Assembly (NCBI GenBank): GCA_019722365.1
Contig: JADFUC010001995.1
Coordinates: 1,178,001-1,242,000, forward strand
Direction of reading: 5' to 3'
From: Lithospermum erythrorhizon
Taxonomy: Eukaryota; Streptophyta; Magnoliopsida; Boraginales; Boraginaceae
DNA length: 64,000 bases
Shown here: positions 36,201 through 48,015 of the stretch, piece by piece
Layout: the number at the start of each line of letters is the position of its first letter
Position numbering within the stretch: position 1 is the stretch's first letter
Notes under the pieces: model-generated
What the model was told of the DNA's origin: nothing
What the model saw: only the letters and a program-made list of their open reading frames with translations
Databases searched by the model: none
Program-made: the position numbers and the translations under genes

Positions 36201-37220
36201 TACTTGGGGTTTTCATAACTGCTTCAATAGTAACATATTTCTTACAAAGGCTTGTGTTGATAGGCGTATAATTGTGTCTGCCATCCATTATGCAAATTTT
36301 AACAGTCTGGACTGGCATCTTTCGGTGAACAAATATTTGTTCAATGTCAAAATCAATAGTATATGCAGCATGTATTTTAACCGTTCTAGTTATAAGACTA
36401 CATAGTTTGACCCTGCCATGCTTGTTTTGCCTGTATCAATGAATGCCGATTGTTTCAGCATAATGCCTTATTTACTAGTTCGTGCATCTTTTTGTAAAAT
36501 GTAACATTTTTCTTGTCACATTACTTTAATTGGTCCGACTTATTGTCGAGATTGTTTGGTCTTTAGATTTGAACATAGTAGCTCATTGTGGAGCTTCTGG
36601 CCTTGTTCTGTTCAGGTGCCATATGTAGGCCTAAATTTTGCAGTGTATGAATCCTTGAAGGATTGGTTGGTTAAATCTAAAACATTTGGACTTAGCGAAG
36701 ACGGTGAGTTAGGTGTTGTCACAAGGCTTGCATGTGGGGCTGCAGCAGGAACAGTTGGACAAACTGTGGCATACCCACTGGATGTTATTCGCAGAAGAAT
36801 GCAAATGGTGGGATGGAAGGACGCTTCTTCAATTGTGACTGGTGATGGTAAGAGCAAGGGAATTGAATATAATGGTATGATTGATACATTTAGGAAGACA
36901 GTTAGGCATGAAGGATTTAGAGCATTGTACAAAGGTTTGGTGCCCAACTCAGTGAAGGTCAGTCTAACATCCAATCTCATTGTCTTTGTTTAACTTAGGA
37001 TGCCAGTTGACCCTGCAATAATTTCATAGTTAATTGCATTCTGCTAAGCCCCTTTTTTTGTATCATATTTTACAGTCAAAACATAGGTTTTTAGTATTGA
37101 TGTTATTGATATTGGCATCTTGTTGTATGATCTCAGGTTGTGCCATCAATAGCTATTGCATTTGTGACATATGAGCAAGTCAAGGGCATACTCGGTGTCG
37201 AAATTAGGATATCCGACTAA
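33246..37220 (+). CDS. ADNT1: Adenine nucleotide transporter ADNT1, mitochondrial carrier family
   Basis: Exons: 33246-33403, 34047-34095, 34388-34551, 35072-35109, 35849-35961, 36042-36155, 36616-36957 and 37137-37220. They sum to 1062 nt, or 353 residues, almost the length of Arabidopsis ADNT1 (352). It has the three-fold repeat of the mitochondrial carrier family. The signature P-x-(D/E)-x-x-(R/K) appears as PLERLK at 60-65, PLDMVR at 163-168 and PLDVIR at 266-271, so the first repeat has Glu where Asp is usual. The stretches VQNPHNIKF, RLGAGACAG, VPYVGLNFAVYESLKDWL and the ending VEIRISD are typical of ADNT1. The family protein exchanges ATP for AMP across the inner mitochondrial membrane. 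All introns are GT-AG. Intron 1 carries a 135-bp tandem duplication. Confidence 0.95.
33667..33936 (+). repeat. 135-bp tandem duplication in ADNT1 intron 1
   Basis: Two adjacent degenerate copies, 33667-33801 and 33802-33936. Shared blocks are AATTTATT.TAGGTTA, AGTAACATTTTA, TTAAAGTTTCA and GTGAAGCT.TATTT. A third copy may begin at 33937 (GATGATTG). Confidence 0.75.
34674..34733 (+). repeat. 30-bp tandem duplication in ADNT1 intron 3
   Basis: CTCATCAGATGCATATATATTTAG and CTCATGAGATCCATATATATTTAG stand in tandem, each followed by TTTAC or TGTAC. Confidence 0.7.
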
Positions 37221-37632
37221 TTTAGTGGAAACCTGGGTGCTGGCTCGACATGCAACATGATTTTGTTTGATGATATTGAGAAGAAAGTGCTGAAAGACGG
37301 ATTCACATTTGCCGTCTTTATTAGCCTATGCTTAGTTCTCCATTAGCAGTATATGTAACTCCATTAGCAGTGTATGCTTGGATATCAACAATCTCCATCT
37401 TTTGATGCACATTTGGATAATACTCCGTATTGTTTTGGTAAGTTATATTTAAACAGTGATGCAATAAATTCCATATGATATTCTGCTCATTTGGTTAAGC
37501 ATATCCACCTTTGTATGAGTATATACTTCATTCATGTGATTGATGCTTTGATTACTAGCTAGTTAGTTGATCATATTATGTCTAACAATATACAAATATT
37601 TCATCATTCAAAAACTACAAAGCTTTCACAAA
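37221..37632. other. 3' flanks of two convergent genes
   Basis: Contains the probable ADNT1 3'UTR, with a short duplication CCATTAGCAGTATATG / CCATTAGCAGTGTATG near 37340-37375 and ATACTCCGTAT at 37420-37430. The minus-strand small gene ends at 37633. Confidence 0.4.
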
Positions 37633-38364
37633 TCAAAAACCATCAGATGAATCATCACTTACACAGAATCCCCCAGTCATAATTGTATTAACATTATCAA
37701 GTTGGCGTCGAAGGCTTAAGATATGCTCATCGTCAACCTGGGCTGTGAGATGTTCCATGTCCTCGACTTCTGCCTCACACGAAACCCACTCTTCAGACAA
37801 TCTTCTTCCCAACTCCATATGTTCTTTTGCTTGCTCTATCAACCTTGACAATCTACGATGTATGTCATCGATCCGAGGGTTTAATGCAGCGCCTGATTGA
37901 GATGATGATGTGCAACTCTGTTTCAGCTGAGTTTTATGCCTTTTGCTCTGTTTCTGAGAACTATGGGATCTAGCAGAAGTGCTTTAGTAGAGAGAATCAT
38001 ATTCATTAGGCAGACTATGATGGTCCAATTGTTCTCTCTAAAAATATTGACAAATTTTAATGTCTACGTGGTGGATTTTTAGATGAAGTTTTCTCCAATA
38101 TGTCAAATTGATATAAGATGTTAACATATTAGGAACTAATTTTTTTCATAAAAAAAACACTTATCATTGATCTTGTCGCGAATTAATGTAATAGATAGAG
38201 CCTTTGTCAGAAAAACATTAGCAAATGATAAAACCAAGCAAACTGAAAAAAAATCGAAAAAGTTGAAAAGATTTAGAAGGTTTGAAATCTCACTGATTGG
38301 ATTTAGCTCGTTTGGCTCCTCTACCTATTGCAGATCTAGTAGTCGGCGTTCTCTTGGGACCCAT
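37633..38364 (-). CDS. Small two-exon gene A, unknown function (139 aa)
   Basis: Exon 1 38294-38364 and exon 2 37633-37981, joined through a 312-bp intron with a GTGAGA donor and an AAAG acceptor, phase 2. The exon 2 frame is open from the acceptor to a TGA at 37633 but has no ATG of its own at its start, and exon 1 supplies MGPKRTPTTRSAIGRGAKR. The basic N-terminus (KRAKSN, then KQSKRHKTQ) looks like a nuclear localisation signal. A Ser-rich linker follows. Then comes a predicted helical stretch starting PRIDDIHRRLSRLIEQ with heptad-like spacing. The tail is acidic (DDSSDGF). Gene B, 2.2 kb away, has the same layout. Neither is a family I recognise. Confidence 0.6.
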
Positions 38365-40547
38365 TTGTTGAATATAACTGTATTTTTGGTTGCTGTGTGG
38401 AGAAGATGAAAGGAGGGTTTATTAGTCGGTTAAGCTTTGTTTGCCAAGCGCAACTGTTAAATGTTCTTTGCTTTCCAATTCACTACTAAAAGGACTATGT
38501 GCGGTGTGATGCGCGATATGTAATCGTTCTCGAATATTTAATATATTATTTATGTTTAATTTGTCGTTCTAGCGTGTAAAGTTACGTTCATTTGAATTTT
38601 TTGATACTACGCCAAAAATCGCTTGAAATTATTAACTTTTAGCTTTTTGATAAGTTACTTACAAATATAATATAAAAAATTATAATAAAATGATGTCAGT
38701 GGAGAGATATGATATGATATTGAGATGACCATAGAGATATAAATATTACTTAAACTTTAGCAATTTGATGTCTGCAGTAAATATATTGACGAATTGATCG
38801 TATTATAATATGGGTTAAATTATTTGTTAATTGGTATGATTTAAAAAATATAATTTAAATTTTTTGTGGATTCAATATATAAAATTCATATGAAATTAAA
38901 TACCCAATATTAATAATAATTCTACTCATATAGTTATTTAGCCGGAAATACATATTATTATAAATAATAATAACAATAATTCTACATAATAAATAATAAT
39001 AATAATTTCACAAAAATATATATTATTTAACAAAAATCTAATTATATATAATAATAATAATAACAATAGTTCTATATAAAATATATTGTTAATATAGCCC
39101 AACCTTAGATTATTAAGATTAGAAAAATGACGTGTGATGGCTTATATTGATAGAAAGAGGTAATAAATTAATATATAATATATAGCGTATTAAGTAATGA
39201 ATTGAATCGTAGAAAGTTATACAAAAACAAAATTGAGCAAAAAATTATATATCGAATGTATGTGAGTGTAATGTCCCCTTGACCCAGAATGCGTATATGT
39301 TGATTATTACATTCCAATTGATAATCTTACGTATGTGTAGATATAAAGTATGATGAATACTATCTGACCACTCGGATTTGTTTATTTGATGTTTTCATTA
39401 TATTGAGGTGAGATTTGATAATTAATTACTAATTAGTGTTATTATTTTAATAAATATAAAAGTATATCATTAGACTTGTCTTTGAAAATAATTTCATAAT
39501 ATTACTTTATTATAATTTTAAGACATAGTTTAAAGATAATATAAAAAATGGAAAGTATTAGTTAATTTACATTAGAACTCCTAATTTTTAGACACAATGG
39601 ATAATTTAGTAATTAATAGTGTGAAAGGTAAAACTTATATTGCTTATTATTTTATATATTAGTATTATTATTATTATTATTATTTATTATTTGTTATAGT
39701 TACAATTGTTTAATTTTCGTAAACGACACAACGTTCTCAAATTTTATTTATTGGGTATATTATATTGTCAATGAATCTCTTCTAATATTTAGTTTTTATA
39801 CTATATAGTTACAATTTCATTGAACTAATCTTTGATAGATCAACGTCAAGGATAATAGAGAATGTAAATTTGTAAATCTATTATCCTTGGGTTCTTAATC
39901 TATACACTTATGTGAATTGATTTGTGTGGTTGGGCATATTAACATATATAATGACATCTAGCTTGGCAATCTTTATTTTCAGGTAAAAAGATTGTAAAAT
40001 TTGATTTCGTAAGTGTGTCAATTCTTGACTCATATTGACAATCCAATGTTTTATGTGGACCTAAATTCAATCATTTTTCAAGTCTAGAAGGAGCTCAATA
40101 AAGCATTGGAGCATTCTAGCATGAGAAAGATGGAAAGTATGGCCCCATTATCTTAAGCGTCTGCCGAAAGTCTCACTTGTCGCGAAATTTTGCGGAGAAG
40201 GTAAAATTACGGGAATGTGTTTTATTGATAGGTCTATCTGCTTGAGAATCATCATTATTCTAGTCTTTTATTAATCATGAGACTAACTTCACTTAATTAT
40301 GCCTAAATTTTGCAAGGAAGCAAGCATCAATGTATGTGATATTAAATGAAACATCTAATTAAACAGAAACACCATCAACTCAAAACCATCTTAACCAATC
40401 AAAACACATATCAAAGTCAAAGAGTCAACCAAATCCACAAACATAAAACCATCCCAACAGTCAAACACATATCAAACCCAATAGTCAACAGAACTCACAA
40501 ATCACATAACATAGTTTCATAAGCAAAATACCAAAAATGCAGATTCA
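38365..40547. other. Intergenic between the two small genes
   Basis: Very AT-rich, with scattered (TAA)n and (TTA)n runs at about 38960-39075 and 39660-39695. No gene seen. A possible promoter for gene A cannot be delimited. Confidence 0.4.
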
Positions 40548-42414
40548 TCACTCATCATCATCATCACCATCACCATCCATGGTAGCGCCGACATTGGTGG
40601 AAGAGGCACTTGAAGCAGAGGAACAAGGTGCCGGCACATCATCATCAAGCATGCCATATTGGTCAAACAACTTAATAATCTCCAGCTTTATACTCAAGAA
40701 CTCTTGTTTGTCGCCTTTAGGCATACCAACATAGCTATAATCTAGTCTAATCTTCATACTCACTATCAGCTTATCCAATCTTTCAAGCAGGACATCAATG
40801 CGGGACAAGATTTCAGGAACAATAATTATGGGATTAAGATAGTTTTTCATATGCGGTTTCAGAACCGCCGGAGAAGAGGCGGAGCCACCAGAGTTGTTAG
40901 TCCGAGCCTTCTTAGAACCGTTGCTGCTGCTGCTGCTGAAGTAAAGGAAGTTGTATGTATTAAGAATTCAGAAAATGATGGACTGATTATTTTACTACAC
41001 ATAACACATCTAAATACAAATAAATGGTTAAATGGTTTAGAAAAAGTAATTTTACCGTCTTAATACACATAACTTAAACTAACACATAAGTACACATAAT
41101 CATTACTATATTTTGATTTATATATTTTACACTAAATATTATACAATAAAAAGAATATATAAAGTATTTGATTTAAAAAAATAAAATACCAACGATTTCA
41201 ATTCAAAACTTAATCAATTCCTTTTTTGGATGGAGGGAGTATTTTTTTTAACAATTTTCAATTAGGATGCACTTTCTTTTTAAATTTTTGCACTTAATTT
41301 GGATTGCTCTAATTGAGGATAAATTGAGGTAGAACATCTTTTTTTATATGATCGTGTCAGAAGATGTTCAATAGAGGCACCGGTAGCAATGTGGAAAAAT
41401 GTTATAGTAATGATAGTAGATGTATAGTTAGACCGGAGAATAATTGGACATAAATTATATTAACTTAACATATGACACAATATAACGTTGAATGAAGACG
41501 TTGCATGACTTATATCCATATAACCAATCATACTTAGTAAAATAAAATTTGGTTTAGTTCGATTTTATTTCACGTATTTGTTAACCAAACCCAGTACATT
41601 TTGATATTTATGAGAATGTAGACGAAATAAAATCTCCTTTGCTTTTTCGCCATGGTGAAAAGTACATTTTCTGCCTTCATATTCACAAGGCGTAAGGGAA
41701 ACAAAGTCGAAATAAGTCCGTACGTTTGGCGCTAAATTTCGAAGCAACTTCACATAACGGCTTTTTAAAAATTTCAAAATATCGTTATATCCCGCACCCT
41801 ACACTTTTGTTTCAATTTATATTCAAAGGTTCGTTATTTACAAGAATTTTAATTTTGATGCAGATTAAACAGGTTTTTTTAGGATTTGAATTCTGAATTA
41901 CTCCCTCCATCTTGAAATATTGTCCAATTCCAAAGTTTGATGACTGACTTTCATAAATTTTGTATATAAATATATGTGTATATGTTGTTTTATATTTATA
42001 GAGAAACATTGCATATCAAAGTTATGTGTTCAATTAAGATTCAAAGTTTATTTTTAATCATTGAAAATCATTTTGGTCAATCTTTACTTTGAATCTTTCA
42101 TTTTGTTTTTCAAGAACCATAACCAACCTCAAATCAACAAAATAAAGATCTATTTTTGAGTAAAACTAATAATTACACATACAAACATATCAAAACCATA
42201 TACATAAAAATAGATAACTCGACAAAAGAACAGAGAAAACCTCTAACTAACATACTGTAACTCAACAAACAGAATTAAAAGAAAAACATTCCCATAAAAT
42301 TTAGACAAAATAAATAAGTAAAATTGCTTGAAAATTGAAAGGGTATAGATCTCACTCAGTTGAATCAGTTCCATTGCTTCCATAATTTTTTCCAGACCGT
42401 TTCTTTGGAGCCAT
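40548..42414 (-). CDS. Small two-exon gene B, unknown function (148 aa)
   Basis: Exon 1 42356-42414 encodes MAPKKRSGKNYGSNGTDST; exon 2 is 40548-40935. The intron (1420 bp) is phase 2 with the same GTGAGATC-type donor as gene A. Total 447 nt, closing in frame. The N-terminus is basic and Ser/Asn-rich (SSSSNGSKKARTNN). A helical region follows, with RIDVLLERLDKLI, similar in spacing to RIDDIHRRLSRLI of gene A. The C-terminus is strongly acidic (DGDGDDDDE). The exon 2 acceptor sits in a CAG repeat, so nearby acceptors could add or drop Ser codons. The charge pattern suggests a small nuclear protein; function is unknown. Confidence 0.6.
41200..41246. mobile_element. MITE end within the intron of gene B
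   Basis: GGATGGAGGGAGTA is a Stowaway-type right terminus. The opposite-sense terminus ACTCCCTCCATC at about 41900 lies too far away, and in the wrong order, to be its certain partner. Confidence 0.35.
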
Positions 42415-44395
42415 ATATTTTCTCCTTCTTTGTGTAGTTTTTCTCACTGTATGAAATTGGGGGGTGAGAGGAGAAGAATGAGATTATGTTGTTAATATAA
42501 CAGAAGAAAAAATATATATATTAAATGGGGTTTCTTGTTTTTGTTCTGCAAGTTTACGGAATTAATTTACTTTTTTGTTTAGCATTCAAAAAATTAAAAG
42601 AATAATTAATTACTGTTGGCCATAAATAAAGATTATAATTATTATATTACAAAAGGTCCGTGTTTTCTTTTGAGCAATTTATTAATATAAACTGTTCTTT
42701 AGACTCCTAAGAAATGAAATAAATCAGAGGGTGCTAGATGTTTTTTGGGCCTGACAGGGCTGGAGGCCTGGAGTGTGAATTTGAAGTGCTTCATAGATTA
42801 GTCTAGTTAATTAAGGAGTAGCAGTCTGAGTTTTTTTGTGAGTGATTAGTCCTGTTTTGCATTTTAACATGGAATATAGATTGCATATTTGCATGCAAGC
42901 ATGAACTTATATATATAGAGAAAACATTTGATATCGAAGTTGAGGATGACTAAGATAATGAGCTATGTAACTAAAAATAGCAATGATAATGCACCTACAA
43001 TATGTGAACATACGATTACTGAATTTGAGCAAGAAGGCTAGGGTTCAAGTTAAGATGTATTTTCTGTATTAGAAGTAAGTTTAACCTTAGCAAATATCAT
43101 TGCATGGAAAATGACAAAACTATGATTTTAAGATGGGGAACAGAATGTTAGGCTCAACAGCTCAAGTGATACATCTTAATACCAAAAAGTAATACTCCGT
43201 ATAATGAAGTAATAAACTAACGATGTTGAGAACTGCTACAAGATCATCTTTGTGTAAGCTACATTCTAATAAACTATGATAGCATGAGCAAGATTGAACT
43301 TTGATGGAGTATCATAGATTACATGCCCAATGGAGGAACTAGAGTCGTAGGAGAGCATTCGTCCTTCTAAAATTTCAAAAATAAATCTTTACTATTAAAA
43401 AAATAAATTTTACTATTTATATATTCAAAAATTAAGTTATTAGGCTCCTTTATCACTATATAAAATTTCTGGTTCGAACTAGTTGTATCCATCCGATCCA
43501 AACTTTTTTCAATATTAGAGGGAAAAATGAAATTCAAAGAGGAAAGAAAGTCTAGGTCGGAGTTTGAAAATTTCAAAAAAGAAAATGCTAACAATTTTAT
43601 TATTATCTTTTGATTTTGGTATGAATTCATGTTTGATTTTAATTTGAATGTGAATGTTTGATTTTAATAGGATTTGATATTTTTTTGTACTAATTGATAT
43701 TTTTTGGTATGTTTGGTGACCACGATAGAGGCGGCGCCACTGGAAGCCGGCAGCAGAGCCATCGAAAGCCAATTTTTTGTAAATGTCAAACTTTTTTGTT
43801 GTTTTTTGTTTTTTTATTATAAAGCGATGGCTTTATTGAATAAGCGACCAACCATGTGAATGCGTAAATTGAAAAACTACAATAAAACCTACTCTAAATG
43901 GACTAAATAGCCCAAATAAATTTCTTATCAGGCCCATCTCTATCATTTTGAAATGAATCGAATAGAGCACGTCAGTCAACGTCCATTTCAATAAACTACC
44001 CATGAATTATAAATCTTAAAATACTGTCACATTCGCGTAGGAATAAGGAGCTTCATTTTTAAGTATGCACTTGGAGTTGTTTGAAAAAGAAAATAGAAAG
44101 TCGGCCATGTGCTTTCTTGACCATTTGTCGATTAGGGGTGGTTTTCGAACGCAGTAAGTTCGGTTGTGTCGTAGGCGCGTGCTAATAATCGGCTTCTCGA
44201 ACTTATCTGGAGGTAATTTGTTCAACGATTCTCTCAAGTAGTCATGAAATCTCTTGCTCTTGTATTTGTATCGGAGTTAATTAAGCTATCCACGCCAAAT
44301 TTCTTGGCTAAATGCCACGATCGTGAAGACATGCATTATGTCCTTTAAAGTTGTTACAGAACTTATCGTTGTTGAGTTGACATTCCTTTTTGACT
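42415..44395. other. Intergenic upstream of gene B
   Basis: AT-rich, with no gene recognised. It contains ATACTCCGTAT at 43192-43202. TTAGGGGTGGTTTTCG near 44133 resembles a hAT end without a partner. Reading frames at 43367-43772 and 44016-44237 show no family similarity. Confidence 0.35.
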
Positions 44396-46930
44396 AGATT
44401 ATCAACTGTTAGCTAAGTTTATTTTTGTTGACAAAAAATAAGTGTTTGGATAGCATTTTTAAGATGTAATTTAATAGTTGAAAGTAACTTATAAGTTGAT
44501 TTTTAAAAAGTAGTAATTCCCAACTTTTTTTTTCAATTTTTTTTCTTGTACTTATAAGTTGGGTTGACCAATTAAATTACTTCATTACCCTGAATTTAAC
44601 ATACCTTATTTACCTGCTTCATTTTACATTTCTGAAATGAATCTTGTATAAGTCGTTTATCATTTCTACTGATTTTAAGTTATTGTTATCGGCATGTAGA
44701 GAAATGTCATTATAAGTATGTTAAGCAAAATAAGTCGAAATAAATTTTGACAATTTATAGAGAGCCATTTAACTAAACATTTTTTTTTAACTTAGAAGTG
44801 ACTTGACTTATAGTAAAAATGCTAGCCCGATAAATGGAGTCACGTATAAGTTGTCAAATTTATTTTGACTTGTTTAATTTAACGTAAGCATAATGAGATT
44901 TTTTTTTTACCTACGTGTTTGGATACTTGATAACATAAGTTGTAGATGTTGACTAATTAGGTCACTAGCTTCGTATTTTTTAATGATAATAAATCCGTTT
45001 AATGGACTAATGGTGTATTTGAGGTGAACTAGGTGTGTAGTTTTTTGCTCGAAGAGAAGTCGTAGTTCGCTCGTGCATCTTAGTTGAGGCTTGGTTGATC
45101 GTGGACTTGAGAGTCAGCCTTGGTAAGGCTGAGTAGTATTGGTCTTTTATTTATTAAGGCGTTTGCCAAGGTTTTCTGTATTGTTTTATTGCTTAGTTGT
45201 TGAGAGAGAGTTGATCCGTTTTTTAAGTTAATTTGTTTTCAAATCTAAAGTGGGTAGCTTAGTATTTAACCTTGTTGAATAAGCGCATTCTAGATTGATT
45301 CGGCTTTGAATTTATTAGAAGTCAGTTGATATGATTTTATGTCGTCTCGGTTGAGTTCGAATAAAGTCAAAGTTTTGGATCAAACTTGAATTAATGTCGT
45401 TTCGATTGGAAAAAGCCGAACTTAATTAAGAAAGGGCCGAGAAAGCAGGGAGCTAAATCCCGTCGACCTGGCCATGACCGTTTGGAGTGGTTGAAGCGAG
45501 TAGCAGGAGATAGGTCCGATGCGAGCCGTCGGCTTAGGTTCGACTTTTCCATTAAGGTTCTTGGGATCACGAAGGGATTTAGCTCCGTTCGAGGTCCCAG
45601 ATTTGGGTAAAAAAATAGATCCGTTATTCTCGTGAAGGAACTTGATGAAAGTCGAGAGTCCGTTTCACGTTCATTTCGGATTGAAAAATAGATACATTAT
45701 TCTAAAATAGATCTCTTTTTAGCTACCTATAAATAATAAATCATTCTATTATAGACCTACTTTTACAATTGCTTTGAATCTTCAAATTCTCTAAAAATGT
45801 CGAAATAGATTAAAAGGTCAACTACCGTATTTTACTTTGTAATATCTCGATAGAGTTTTCATTCGATGTGATTCTTGAAATTTTTATTCAATATTATTAT
45901 GATTGATTGGGAAATCCTTATGTGGTGTAGCATAGAGGTTGCTATTCTTGTTTGGGTAGTAAGTGAAATCTTTGGAGTGGTCTTGGGTTCTAGTCTCGGT
46001 TGATTAGGAGTTGAAATCGCTTAGGCTTGGAGCTTGGTACGCTTAGTTGTGGTATGTGTTTGATAATAGTCTTAAGAGATAAGTTGGCTGTGTGTGTCAG
46101 CTTGATTAACTTGCTGAGCTAGTTCTCGTTGCAAATCTCGAGGTTGGAAAGCGAAGGTACAGGTAAGGGGAACCGAAGCTAAGTAAAATCTTATTATCGT
46201 CTTTTCTTTCTTATCTTTTTACTTTCAAGTCTTTTCTTTATTTCGGTTGATTATATATTTATTGTGTAACACTTGACTAATCATTCTCGAGCTTGGGTAG
46301 TTGATTAATCGAATTAATTTATATCCACGTAGTTGTTATTTCTGCTATATTTGATTAAAACCCGAAAAAGCTAGAAACTTAATTTAAATCTTATTCGCCC
46401 CACAAGGTTATATTTAGGCTAACGGTAGAAATGATAAAATGAGCATAAGGACGTCTCGTTTATATCACCAATTTTTTTAACTTTATGATATTAATTTATT
46501 TATAATTTAATATTTGAAAGAATAAAAAATAATTATAACTAAAAATTATATTTATTTAAAAAGTATAATATTTTATTTTTATGTTTTTCAATAAAAAACA
46601 AAATGGTGAGAAGTGGTGACTGAGGTTGTGATGTTTGTTGAATTAGATGATTTTGGTTGTAGGTTGGATGTTGATGAGTGAGTTGGCATGAGTTGGGCGA
46701 AGGTTTGGAGGTTGATTTGTAACTTTTTTATTTCTTTCTCAAACTGATTTCAACTTATAAATTACATTTTAGAAATAATTGCCAAACATTTATTTTTTAC
46801 CAAATCAACTTATAAGTTGATTTTGACAAAAAATAAACTTAGCCAAACATCTCATAAGTGACCTACTTATAAATTGCATTATCACTCATAAATTAAAAAA
46901 TAAAATAAGCTTAGCCAAACTGCCTCTTAG
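44396..46930. mobile_element. Mutator-like element, about 2.5 kb, no transposase
   Basis: Left arm (about 44396-44520): GCTAAGTTTATTTTTGTTGA, AAAAAATAAGTGTTTGG, AGATGTAATTTA and AACTTATAAGTTGATTT. Right arm, inverted (about 46740-46930): GCTAAGTTTATTTTTTGTCA, AACTTATAAGTTGATTTGG, AAAAAATAAATGTTTGG and AAATGTAATTTATAAGTTGA. Long terminal inverted repeats of this kind are typical of plant MULEs. The centre (about 45000-46200) is richer in G+C and carries no recognised transposase or gene. The exact ends and target duplication were not resolved. Confidence 0.55.
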
Positions 46931-48015
46931 TGTGTTATATTATTATTAATTTAAGATTTGGAGCTTCGATTATAGTGGTTGAGCACTCTGTTTAACTTCA
47001 TTATCAAATATAAATGTCAAATTTGTACTAGAAATGTTCCTACTAATTATTATTAGGTACGAGTTTAGAACATTGATAATGGATAATCGGATTATCCTTT
47101 ATAAAAATTAAATTTTGGATAATCATAGAATAATTCTAAAAGTAACAAATAAAATAATAATTAATGTTATTTTAATATAAAAATACTTCGTTTATAAAAT
47201 TTTTTTTTTTTTCATTTGACGTTTTCGAATATCGAGATGGGTTTTGGCCGTATTCTTAATTATTTATTAATCGGAATAAATATAAAAGAATTTATATAAT
47301 TAGATTCGTGCTTTGAAATAGTTTCGTAATATCATTTTAACATAATTTTTTAACATATAGTTTAAAATAGTTTGTGGTCAAAATTACATCCTAGGTGCTC
47401 CGAATTTATCAAACATTGATTAAGTATCTATCACATATATAATGAGGGGTGGATTGGCGATTGCAAAAGTGAAGCGAATTTTCGCTTTTATTTCTGGCTT
47501 TTAGTAGTGCTTAGCTGAATCTGCAATTATTTAACTTTCATTAAGTTTTCTTTTATAATTACTTCCTTTTTCATATTATTAACAGAATTTTTATATATGA
47601 GAGTTCATCGCATATAATAGATTGATTATTTTTCTTAGTATAATTTTGAATTATATAAAATCGCGCTTTTTCTCCTCTTACATAATTTTAATTCATTATT
47701 TGTCTTATAAAAAATATATTATAAAATTAATGAATTAATTCTGAATTAGGCGTACCTGAAATAGCTAGTCATTTTTAAACACAAAAAATGAATTCACTTA
47801 GGAGAATAAATTTTATTTACAAATTCATTGTTCTTACACGATAGTAAGACTCAAAACTTTCACACTAGACATTGTAGACAATACCAAAACGATTAATTAA
47901 CTGCAAAAAACAAATAGATACTTTATTACTTACTTAACTAGCTATTAAGACTCTAAACTACATGTTTAAGATAGAAGAGTCAATTTGTACCACCACATAA
48001 AAATTGCTGAAGGCA
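46931..48015. other. 3' flank of the CRF gene and repeats
   Basis: AT-rich. Holds dispersed repeat copy 2 and the Helitron-like start at 47427. No gene recognised. Confidence 0.4.
47427..47772 (+). mobile_element. Helitron-like element including dispersed repeat copy 2
   Basis: It begins TCTATCACATATATAATG, followed by GGGTGGATTGGCGATT, like 24224. The portion 47563-47722 matches 28879-29040. It ends near AATAGCTAGT (47766). Classification rests on the TC start, the CTAG(T) end and recurrence, so it is tentative. Confidence 0.35.

Noticed and set aside
36612..36980. 122-codon minus-strand frame over ADNT1 exon 7
   Set aside because: Antisense to a well-supported carrier exon.
41565..41777. 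70-codon minus-strand frame in the intron of small gene B as an extra exon
   Set aside because: Including it is not needed for the frame, no matching splice sites were evident, and no family similarity was seen.
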